Under the pieces are notes generated by a model, which saw only the letters and a program-made list of their open reading frames with translations, had not been told where the DNA came from and did not search any database. Below, one piece after another: positions 43,245 through 53,280 of a DNA stretch of 64,000 nucleotides. Position 1 is the stretch's first letter, and every line of letters starts with the position of its first letter. Made by a program: the position numbers and the translations under genes. This DNA is from Flaccisagitta enflata (Eukaryota; Chaetognatha; Sagittoidea; Aphragmophora): NCBI GenBank assembly GCA_965153355.1, contig OZ231126.1, positions 108,376,001 through 108,440,000 of the forward strand, read 5' to 3'.

Positions 43245-43615
43245 TCTGGGAAAATTTGAAATTGACTCATTTTTCATGAGGATTCCAAAACTGGTCCCAG
43301 AATTCTGATTATCCGCGATTTCACTTTTGACCTCTCGTGAGGTCAGATTAGGGTCACTTGTGACCTTGACCCCCATTTTGACCCACTTATAATGAGAAAA
43401 AGAAAAAAAGAAGCGTACTTTCTTTTACTACTTTTTTTAGAGGAATCCAAATCTGCAATCAGATTTTGATTTTGACAACTTTGAAATTTTGACCCCCGTG
43501 GGGATCATACTTTGACCCCCTGACCTTTGACCCCCTTGGTCTTACACTTCCCGAACATTTTTTGACAAAACAAACATGTAGCATTGAAGCTCATGGTCAG
43601 TACTTGAGAATGGTA
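43245..43615 (-). repeat. Inverted repeat IR2, right arm
   Basis: Inverted copy of 39990-40380 with scattered differences. Confidence 0.8.
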
Positions 43616-43667
43616 CATTTTGAGTCATTTGAAGCCACTTGATGAACCTCAACCTGTATATTTACTC

Positions 43668-45292
43668 TAGTCCAGGACCTTAAAGAAACAGATCGGCGTT
43701 TTTGGAGGAAGTTACCAAAATTTGCATACAGGTACAGTTTCTGATGCCAAACAACATGGAAAGAGTCACTCGACCAAAAAATGGCATGGCCTCTTAAAAA
43801 AATGTGTTTTTCTGAAAGAAATTTGGGAAAAATTGCGCTGACGCCACACCGTTTAAGCCAATGCCCTAAAGATTTCAGGGAAAGAAACTACATGTTTTGT
43901 TTACTTGCATACCAAATTTTAGCAAAATCCGTCAAGTAGGAGCGGAGATATTGCGTTTCAAAGTCTAGGCCTATTTTTCAAAAAAAGGCTATGTTTCATT
44001 TTTTGGTCAAAAAATAAAATTTTTTTGAGCCAGTTGCCTAAAATCTTTCATATTGATGCAAAATCTCAATATGCACCTGGAAAAAATAACGGCATTAAAG
44101 TTTGTGCCCTATTTTTGCCAAAACGGCTAAAAAAAAACAAAAAAATGTTGCAAAATTTATTTCTTTTCTAAAATCTTTGGTATTTTTCAAAAAATACCAA
44201 AAACGCTGATGCCAATGGTGGGAATCATACATCTGTATGAATATAAACATAACCCCAAGGTTTCAGGACACTGGTGAGTCTGAAAGAACGGAAAAATATT
44301 TTCAAATATTTAAAAAATGCCAAAATTCTTTTAAACTCTTGGATACCCATGGCTTTTTGGCACTGCTGAGCCCAAACGACTTAAGCTAATAAAACCAAAT
44401 TTGACATGGAAGTTCTAAACATCCATGTGCAACTTCATGCCAAATTTTAGCACTCTAGGTCAATTTTTAGTGTGGTTTTTAAAAAAAATAATTGAAAAAA
44501 TGGGCTAAAAAACACAAAAAACTGGTTTTTTGGCCATATTTGCTTGCTAAGTGATATAACCATCAATTTTTTTTGCATAGATGATCAATGAGTCTAGGAT
44601 GCACCATCCAGCAAAAATAGAAGTGCCTGTGATTGCAGGTTTTTGAAAAAAATCACTTTTTAATTTTTCCAAAATTTTGAATTTTTGTGATTTTGGTACC
44701 TAGCCTCATTTTTTGGTCAAGATTTTGATGGAAAAATACCAAATTTGATACACATGATCCAGGACACCTACACTTGCTTCAACTAGAATTTCATACACGT
44801 GGTTGAAGTATCAGATTGGAAAAATTAACCTCGAGTCCCTAAAAAAATTCATTTTTTTTGAATTTCTAGTAAAAAACAGCTATAACTTGACAATAAATGA
44901 TACTCTTCTCACCAAATTTGGTCAGTGGAAGTCAATTCCAACATACGACGAGGAAATAAAAAAAATTGGCAGATTTTCAAAAATTTTGAAAAATTTGGCC
45001 AAAAATAGACTTTTTTGGCCAAAATTGCCTGAAAGATGGGATTTTTTCGTCTATTACCAGGCCAATAGCCCTCTCTATCACATCATTTTTCTCACTCAGG
45101 CTCTACATACACACTGGAACAAGCATAAAAAAATTTTTGGGTTCCTGTCATGTGAAAAAATGGCCTAGAACACCATTTTTCAAGGAAATATCACTAAAAA
45201 ATCACATTTTTGGTTTTTTTCTTCAAAATTGTCAAAAATTTCTGCCTGTTACTTGAATAGCAAGGAAAGCAAAGTGTCTCTCTATCTAATAA
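43668..45292 (+). repeat. Large family F4, arm A (1.6 kb)
   Basis: Starts TAGTCCAGGACCTTAAAG, contains GGAGCGGAGATATTGCGTTT and ends near CTATCTAATAAAACAATTTC. AT-rich, built of phrases such as CCAAATTTGGCATG with poly-A/T runs. Arm B is its inverted copy at 53281-53398 plus 55232-56740. Arm C (58289) shares the first part. Small frames inside are not convincing. Confidence 0.8.
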
Positions 45293-45299
45293 AACAATT

Positions 45300-45390
45300 T
45301 CTGGATACAACGCAATCCAGTCACTGACAGTTGGGCAGGAGCAGAAAGGCAAAAACCGCTCAGAATTAAGAAATTTGATGGATTTCTAGC
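45300..45390 (+). mobile_element. F1 family 5' fragment
   Basis: ACGCAATCCAGTCACTGACAG, TTGGGCAGGAGCAGAAAGGC and AAAAACCGCTCAGAATT match the F1 head and middle. No tail found. Confidence 0.55.
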
Positions 45391-45439
45391 CTCAAGGCCT
45401 AAATCCTAGCCTGGAGGCCCAGATTTTAGTCTTGAAGCC

Positions 45440-46660
45440 CTAATGTCAGCCTCAATTTCAATTTCAATTTCAATTCAATTTCAATTTATTTTCCTCTTAA
45501 CTCTAAGTCTGAGACGATTACAATAAAGTATGGCGAGTATCAATCAAGTCAAGAGGGAGGACAACAGTAAGCCACTAGGCCCCGACACATTAGACGTAGC
45601 AATGGGAGGGTAACATTTAATAGGGGTAGCTTTTTCTGAGTAGACCTCAGTTTTTAAGGCTTTATTTTTTGTATAGGTTGGAGAGAAGGAAAAAAAAAGG
45701 CTAATAGTTGGGATAGAGGATGCAATTTTCTAACTAAAATAAATACATAAATACACAACAAGATGTACGGATACATCAAACAGAGAACAAGGCAATGAAC
45801 AAATGTACGAATACATTCAACATTCAAAAAAGTACAGGTAGATAAGACTAAAATGACAAAGAAAGACAGGTATACAGATATTAAACAATACAATCCAAAA
45901 AATTATGACATATGGACCAGTTTGATTGAGGGAAATGGGGGGGGGGGAGGGGAGGGGGGGAGAGGAGAGTGGGAGTAAAAGAAAGGCAGCGGGTTTAGAT
46001 ATTGGTGCTTTTCATTCTTTTTTTTTCAGATGCTCTGACAAGGTGATGATGTGTAAGCTGTTATCTTATTTCTTTGTCCTAGGAGAAGAGAGATGGTTCA
46101 GTTCAGTTTGGACGGTCCCACACGGAGCTTTTGTTGTTTGTAACCTTTTTGTGAGATGAAACGTGGGGCAGGAATTAGAGAGAGCAAAGGAGAAGGAAAT
46201 CAGGCACGGTGAGATTGACCTTTGATACTGAGCTGTAGCATCGCAGTTTATTATAAGTAAGCGCCAAAAATTTTCTGGGGTTGTTTGTTTTAGCATTCTG
46301 TTAAAAGAGGACAGTCACTTTAAACTATAATAGTTCCTAGGATATTGTTCTGAATTAACAGGTCTCAAGATACGTTTATTGTTAAGATATTCTTAACCAT
46401 TAGTGATAAGGATAGGATGCACAGGATTCTGAATACGGGCATGTGCAAACTGAAGAGAATGCACACTGTCCTGACCCTCATAAAGGGACCAGCATAATTG
46501 GTTTAAAGGATGCACTATGGAATAAGCCCTTAATACCAGGAAGAAATAACCTACCGAGTCGCAATTTGGAAATTTCATGATTTTCCACCGCAGCGTGGTG
46601 GTTCATGGTCTGAATTTCTAATTTGACTATTTGTTAGGGCTTAAAAGTGCTTTTCAATAC
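45440..46660 (-). mobile_element. Non-LTR retrotransposon 3' end, degraded
   Basis: On the minus strand it ends TTTATTGTAATCGTCTCAGA ... AATAAATTGAAATTG with a short (GAAATT)n tail, as in many LINE 3' ends. Upstream, minus-strand frames such as HPLNQLCWSLYEGQDSVHSL and, after a break, LLRPVNSEQYPRNYYS-like residues are interrupted by stops. I cannot assign the clade. Confidence 0.5.
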
Positions 46661-46708
46661 CCTTAACTTACCTCGTTACTATGGTTACCAGGCCCTTGTA
46701 AAACAAGG

Positions 46709-46911
46709 CCGGATACACGGCCATCAGTTGCGGACGGGTGGGCAGGGGCATTGAACCTCAATCCACACCACAAGTCCCCCACTCACATGCACAAAAAGCA
46801 TCTAAAACGCTCATTTCCTCACTTTTTGACTCGTGTCCACGGACCAACGGACCGACCGACCGACCAACGGACGGACAAAGTCTCTTATAGAGTTGCGTGT
46901 CCGCAACTAAA
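46709..46911 (+). mobile_element. Family F1 element, short copy
   Basis: ACAAGGCCGGATACACGGCC, AGTTGCGGAC, GGGTGGGCAGGGGC, a CCGACCGACCGACCAACGG run and the 3' hairpin AGTTGCGTGTCCGCAACT followed by AAAA. Here both stem halves and the 5' motif have changed together (C to T with G to A) relative to the 41157 copy. Confidence 0.85.
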
Positions 46912-47142
46912 AATGTGCAAAAAATTTCTCGCTATTACATATTGAAAGTACATCATTTGCCAAGCAAATGTATATAAGGTTTTACCTGCGCCAGCTTGCG
47001 CCGGAGCACGATTTTTTTGGGATGAAAATTATAGGTCATTTTTCTCTTTTTTGAAAATGCTGTAAATCAGACATTTTCTACTTGCTGAAATTTTGTATGA
47101 GCCACTCACTGGTCAACAACAATCTGTTTTTTTAATCATTTT

Positions 47143-47370
47143 TCATTCATTCATTCTTTCATTCATTCATTCATTCATTCATTCATTCATTCATTCATTC
47201 ATTCATTCATTCATTCATTCATTCATTCATTCATTCATTCAATTCTTCTTTCTTATCGGGATTCAACCATCCATACCTTTCTTCTAATTCATTCATTCAT
47301 TCATTCATTCATTCATTCATTCATTCATTCATTCATTCATTCATTCATGCATTCATTTATTCATTACTCA
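47143..47370 (+). repeat. (ATTC)n microsatellite
   Basis: Two (ATTC)n blocks, with a third at 47488-47560 and a fourth at 48177-48208, flanking the F2 copy. Confidence 0.95.
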
Positions 47371-47631
47371 TTCTTCAACTAATCCAATTGTCAGTCGTTG
47401 ATTTTTTAAAAAATTTATCTCTACAATCATTGTCAACAGATGCGTGTTTTCATGCAAAGCATTGTTTCTCTTAGAACGATTTTCATTTGTTCATTCATTC
47501 ATTCATTCATTTATTTATTCATTCATTAATTCATTCATTCATTCATATGTAAATTCCTTAATTCATTTATTTTTTTGTTTCTTCATTCATTTATTTAGAG
47601 ATGAAAAGAACAAACTGTTTGAAACTGACAA

Positions 47632-48172
47632 TTTTTTGGGCAGCGGCCCCGAAGGGGCCGATGACCTATGCTTTCACACAGGAGAAATTTCTCCTCCTCC
47701 GTACCCCCCCCCTCCTCCTCCGTACCCCCCCCCCATACCCCTTCAAGACCAAATCTCAGCCTTGAGGTCCAAATCCCAGCCTCGAGACCCAAATCCCAGC
47801 CTTGAGGCCCAAATCCCAGCCTTGAGGCCCAAATCCCGGCCTTGAGGCCCAAATCCTGGCCTTGAGGCCCAAATCCCAGCCTCAAGGCCCAAATCCCAGC
47901 CTTGAGGCCCAAATCCCAATCTCGAGGCTCAAATCCCAGTCTTGAGGCTGAAATCCCAGTCTCGAGGCTGAAATCCCAGCCACGTGGCTCAAATCCCCAT
48001 CTTTAAGCTCAAGTCCCAGCTTCAAGGCTCCAATTCCAGCCTCCAGGCTCAAATAAAAACAGCATAGGTCATCGGCTCCTTCGGGGCCGCTGCCCCTCTC
48101 ACCACCTCACACCCTCATACACTCACATAGGGGCAACGGGTACCGCTGACCATCTAACGCTTTTGCGACTAT
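47632..48172 (+). mobile_element. Family F2 element, copy 2
   Basis: Head GGGCAGCGGCCCCGAAGGGG CCGATGACCTATGCT, a 19-bp minisatellite (CCAAATCCCAGCCTTGAGG), the inverted head, GGGTACCGCTGACCATCTAA CGCTTTTGCGACTA. It sits within (ATTC)n DNA. About 85-90% like copy 1 by eye. Confidence 0.85.
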
Positions 48173-48706
48173 TCATTTATTCATTCATTCATTCATTCAT
48201 TCATTCATTTGTATATTCATTCAAGTTCAGTCTATATGGTGTTGAGCTTGTTTCTCCATGAAAGATTTGATTTTGTACAGTTATTTCAGAAGCGAGTTGG
48301 TAAAGATAAGCCGTACTTTTGACTTGCTCTGTCCGTCCGTTTCTATGATTTGAATGAACTCTTTATGAGGGGCTGTTCCTTCCCTATTTCATCAATTTCC
48401 TGCTTGCATGAACCATACCGACAGAACATGAGGGTAATGAGATTTAGATTATGCCCAGATGGATATGGTCCCCCTCGTCTCGCCAAAATTAATAACTGTA
48501 TTTTGGTTTTCAGCACCTCCATTTTTAGTCGCATGCCACGCAAATCTATAAACAAAACAAAAATCATGAAAAAGCAAAAAAAAAAACAAAAACACAAATC
48601 TATCTCCTGAATTGAAAAAAAAACTTGTTGGACTGACGGACTAACCCATGGACAGTTGTGATTGTGTGTGTGTGGGGGGGGGGAGAAATTGCATGCCTCT
48701 CCCCAT

Positions 48707-49031
48707 CAGGGGCGTATTTGAGCCCTAATTTTTGGGGCAGCAAGCCAAAATCTGTGTCCCAACAAGTTTTGTGTCCCAATGATTTTTTCTTTTTTATGTA
48801 GTTAATTATGCAACTAAAATTACTAATTGATATTACTTTTTAATGTAACTATTGTGTTATCATGAAAAAAGAAGTCTTGGTTTACTACAATATAAAATAT
48901 TTACATTTTAAAGCATAAACAAGCCTAAGGATATTTTTTCATAAGTTATATTTTTGTGTCCCAATGGGGTTTGTGCCCCAACAAAAAGGGCAGCAGCTGC
49001 TGCCCCTGACGCCCCGTCAAATACGCCCCTG
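48707..49031. mobile_element. 325-bp hAT-like MITE with 8-bp target duplication
   Basis: Ends CAGGGGCGTATTTGA and, inverted, the same 15 bp. Flanked by a perfect direct repeat CTCCCCAT (48699-48706 and 49032-49039). An 8-bp duplication and CAGGGG-type ends are characteristic of hAT elements. No transposase. Confidence 0.9.
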
Positions 49032-49046
49032 CTCCCCATCCACCTG

Positions 49047-49277
49047 CGATTGTTGAGTGCTACGCGACTCTACACCCCACTTTGTCGGTCCATCCATCCA
49101 TCTGTTAGTCCGTGCGTCGGTCCGTCTGTTGGTCCGTCTGTCACACTTTACTTTTTTTTTTTTTTTTGCTGTCTTTAGCCTCACTGCTTCTGTCCAAATG
49201 ATCAAGTGACCTCAAATACAGCCCCTGCCCACCCACATGCAACTGGGGTAGCCGTGTATCCGACCTTGTTTTTCTTT
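49047..49277 (-). mobile_element. Family F1 element, reverse copy
   Basis: GAGTGCTACGCGACTCTACA CCCC, TTTGTCGGTCC run, poly-T, GCCCCTGCCCACCCACATGC AACTGGGGTAGCCGTGTATC CGACCTTGT. All F1 modules reversed. Confidence 0.8.
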
Positions 49278-49279
49278 CA

Positions 49280-50500
49280 AAGGAATTAGTCGTTATTTGA
49301 CATCAAACATGCACTATGGGTTGCACATGCTTGAGAACCAGATATAATCGAGAATATTTGAAAATGTTAAAAAGATTAAAGATGTATAATTTTAAGTATA
49401 TTTCTATCATTCTTATTTCTTTTGTATATATGAAAAAAAAAAACAAATATCATGACTTCATTTGTTTTTAGCATTTTCTGAGTTTCAAATCATTCATGAT
49501 ACTTTTCATGATTAAACAATAAATAAATATTCTTAGTGATATTTTATTCGGTATTTATTCTGTGTTTCTGTTTAGCTTAAACTTCATCAAAAAACTTTGA
49601 ATCTTTTGTCCATGAAACTTACCGATGGATTAGTGAAATTATACATAATTCAGCGTTTACTTTGCATATTTTGAGTAGTATCTTAGATATCTTAAGCTAA
49701 ATAAAAGAATATTGATAAAAATATAATATCTTAATTTTTCTTTGTAATAACTAAGCCCTTACTCAGAAAACATTTTTATTACCAATAAGAAATATTAAAA
49801 TCTTACTATTCTATTTTAAGGAGATTTAAGGATTTCTTTTATTCTAAAACAATCTTAAGTGGTTAAAAATGACCTTATTGCATATAAAAACCCAAAAAAT
49901 GAAGAAAAATCTTTTTCTACATTTTTTTTCTTTGTTGTTGTATTCATTATAATCATTATTGTCAATCTTTAAGTTTTGTCTCAGATTTAGCCACTTCCAG
50001 ACCATAGTGGGATGGTATGGTGAATAGGATATGACAAATTAATTTATTATGAGCCAGCGCCGACTATGTCAGCAAAAGTATGGGCATTGCTGAGGTTTAT
50101 TTTCAAAGAGGTGATTGCCTCAAGACCAAAATGGTCGTATGTAAGAATTTTCATGGTGCAAGTATCTTAATATCATAGTGAGAGGAAAATGACTTTAGTG
50201 CAACATGTACTTGGGGAATTGATGTAAAAAGGGAATATGTGAAAAAGGGTGGGAAAAAATCAAATAAAGGAATGATTAGTATAACTGTGAGAACCTAACC
50301 CTAACAAACCTAACCTGACCTGACCTAACCTGACCTAACCCTGCTATGAAACAACCGTAGTAATGAAAACATGGATAAATCAGTGATGATGTTTTTTGTC
50401 AGAGCAATTTGGATTATTGCAATTGATTTTTTCATTGTATGAGTCTAGTAGCTTTGCTTTTAGCCTATTTTTGAAACTATTTTTACTGTCTATGTCCTTG
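49280..50500. other. AT-rich unique DNA
   Basis: No gene or element recognised. 50287-50342 holds CCTAACCTGACCTAACC words, a short degenerate telomere-like run. Confidence 0.5.
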
Positions 50501-50509
50501 ATCTCTTTG

Positions 50510-50930
50510 GGTCAAAATCTCAGCCAAACGGCCCAAATCCTAACCTCGAGGCCCAAATCGCAGCCTCCAGGCTAGGATTTGGGCCTTGAGGCTAGGATTT
50601 GGGCCATGAGGCTGGAATCTGGGCCCCAAGACTGGGTTTTGGGCCTAAAGACTGGATTTTGGAGCTCAAGACTGGGATTGGAGGGGGAGGGACGGAGGGG
50701 GAGAAGGAGGAGTGGGAGGAAAAAAGCCCCCATATGTGTGAAAGCATAGGTCCTCGACCGCTTTGGGGCCCCTGCCCTGCTTCCCCCTCAACTTTAACCA
50801 CAACCTACTTAGGCTGGGCACACTTTTCAAATCCCAGTCCCAAAGCCTAAATCTTAGCCTCAAAACCAAATCCCAGCATTATAACCCAAATTTTAGCCTC
50901 GAGGCCTGAATCCCAGCTAGAAAAGTTTTG
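50510..50930 (-). repeat. F2-type minisatellite with orientation switch
   Basis: GGCCCAAATCCTAACCTCGAG units to 50570, then the complement (GGCTAGGATTTGGGCCTTGAG) to 50680, poly-G/purine, and an inverted F2 head (AAAGCATAGGTCCTCGACCG CTTTGGGGCCCCTGCCC) at 50743-50780, then more CCAAATC units. Confidence 0.7.
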
Positions 50931-51345
50931 CATTTCACAGTCTGATCTGAAGATGGTGTAGAATTCAAGATTGTTTGAAGAATATATTGATGCTTGTCTT
51001 AGCATGCAAATATATGCATATATGTGAGCATAGTGGCTTATCTGAGAGGGTGATTTTGACTATTCAAGCTAGTGACTCTAAAAAAGTTTTGTCCATTCAT
51101 TGGTGAGAACAAGTCAAAAAGTGGATTAAGTTGAGTGGCTTTAAATTATTTTCCCCCAGTGCCCCTGGTCCCAGATAAAAAAGATAGCTAAATGGTAATT
51201 TACAATTCTGTTTACAATTCTGTTTTTTTGCTTGTTGAAACAATCAAATAACCATTACTTGGTCTTTACATTTGGTCAGTTGATCAATGCATTTAATTTA
51301 CCAATATAGGCGGCTAATCGCCGTAGGAAAAAAGTCGTAAATGCT

Positions 51346-51350
<5 letters not shown>

Positions 51351-51408
<58 letters not shown>

Positions 51409-51635
51409 AGACAGACAGACGACGGACAGACAGACAACAGACAGACAGACAGACGGACAAACAGACAGACGGACGGACATACAGACAGAGAATGAGACAG
51501 GGAGAGATAGAGAGAGTGAGAATGCTTGTTTTTCCACTTTTGTCTTGATCAACAGGGATAGACTGATGGACCAACAGACCAACGGATGGACTGAGAGACA
51601 GATGGACAAAGCCTCTTATAGATTCCACGACTAAA
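51351..51635 (+). repeat. (GA)n and (GACA)n arrays ending in an F1 3' fragment
   Basis: (GA)n at 51351-51403, (ACAG)n to 51490, then an F1-like tail at 51555-51637 (GACTGATGGACCAACAGACC ... CTCTTATAGATTCCACGACTAAAAG). Confidence 0.75.
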
Positions 51636-51639
51636 AGAA

Positions 51640-53025
51640 TGAGAGACTTTGCTGTCAGCATGCACAATCATCATCTGGGACAATTTGAAGTTCAAATAGA
51701 CTTCAATAACTAAATTCCTAATCTTTGGGAAAAATGCGAAAAATGCGGAAAAATAAAAAAAGATTCAAAAAATCATAGCTCCAAAACTATCGATTGCACA
51801 GAATTCTGCTTGGCGTCATCTGAAAGAGGAGAATTAGCTCTTTCTTTATACGTAGTCTTGTCTAGCTCCCAAAAATGCTTAACTTTCCCAAATGCCTCAT
51901 GAAAAAAAAGGAAAACAACTTTGAAAAGAAAAAAGTCTTCGAATCTTCAAATCTCGACTTTTTTCCAAATTATGCCGTTCTATTTATTGAAATAGACTTG
52001 TTGAGTTTTACTTCCAATTACAATTCATTCAAGTGGTATGTGGTGCTTTATCTAATTTATTTATAACCAAGTTATTCTAGGTAGTATAAATCTGAGTGTC
52101 AGCTACATCGGATATTGGGGAAGCAAATTTGAACTTGTCATGGCATTATAATAACAAGATGTTTTATATCTTTCAAATGACTCCTTTCTGAAAATTTACA
52201 CATAATGCTCAACTATTGATTTGCTTAACATTGCAAACAAGTTACCAGTGGTTCCATTTCAAAATGTACAGTCGATGTTGTCTAGACTTGGAAATACGGG
52301 GGATTTCATAACAGGAAGACAACTAAACATAAGAGACTGGTATTTGGATTTTGAATTAAAAAAGGATGCTTTATTGCCCCTGGGTTTTGGTTGCTATGGA
52401 AACACATTTTCATGTATTCACGCTAAAATATCAATATTTTGCAAAATTTTTAAAGGAACATTTGCTTTAAATCAAATTTGCTAAAACTTTCCCATAATAT
52501 GTTCTGTAAGAATATCGCTCGTTTGGTGGTTGCTAGGGAGCGTAACTATGTGTGACAGCTCTGTGATTTTAACAAAAATCGACAAAAATCATCTAAATTA
52601 TCAAAGATTGGCACTAAATTTGGGTGTTAAGGAGTTGAGAACCCATTTTTTTTATTCTTGAATACAAACCCTAACATACAGAAGATTATTTTTCCATCTT
52701 TTTTTTACAAAATTTTTACATACTAGGTACCCTGGAGTACTACCCCTAAGGGTAAAAACCCCCAAATTGTTTGTTTTTAATTCAAATTTTTTTGGGTCTT
52801 GGATTGACGCCAAGATTGTTCATTTATTACAAGAAATGGCTAGGATATGGTTCTTTAAAGTTTTGAGGGGTACCTGGGGGCCCCAAAATTTCAAACCCTG
52901 TAAAACCCAAAATATGGGCCCGAGAGCAAAAATGTTCATGATTCTGGAATAACTCTCAAGTGGTACCTTTGCACCAAAAATGAGCAAAATCTATTCTTTT
53001 AAGGTTTTCAGTTTTCACATTTGGA
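51640..53025. other. AT-rich DNA without recognised genes
   Basis: An 87-codon frame at 52221-52484 (starts MLNIANKLPVVPFQNVQSML) is not obviously repetitive but matches nothing I recognise. The rest is noncoding. Confidence 0.4.
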
Positions 53026-53033
53026 GATGGAAC

Positions 53034-53150
53034 AAGGCGTTACAATATCATTGGGGACAAGTGGGCAGGGGCATCCAGCCGCCAACTACACCCCATGCTC
53101 CCCAACCTTACACAAGTGTCTAAAACACTCTTTTTTAACTTTTTGTTTCA
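53034..53150 (+). mobile_element. F1 family 5' fragment
   Basis: ACAAGGCGTTACAATATCATT, GGGGACAAGTGGGCAGGGGC. No tail. Confidence 0.55.
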
Positions 53151-53280
53151 TGCTGATGGATGGTTGCTATAGACATAGTGATTCTAAGAATTAATATTAG
53201 CAGAAAATGACCATTTTTTGGCCATTTTTGAACATTGTTGGTTGTTTTTGGTTTTATTTAACATTAGAAGTGAATGAATT

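Larger units (their letters stand above)
38451..43665. repeat. About 45-bp inverted repeat pair enclosing 5.2 kb
   Basis: CAGGTTGAGGTTCATCAAGT GGCTTCAAATGACTCAAAATG at 38457-38497 recurs inverted at 43618-43656. The interior mixes the (AGGCCTGAGAGGGC) minisatellite, other short repeats, F1 copies and a MITE. Probably one composite element or a rearranged pair. Confidence 0.5.

Noticed and set aside
50287-50342. CCTAACCTGACCTAACC run as a telomere or arthropod-type (TTAGG) marker
   Set aside because: Only about 55 bp and degenerate; too weak to infer a telomere or host group.
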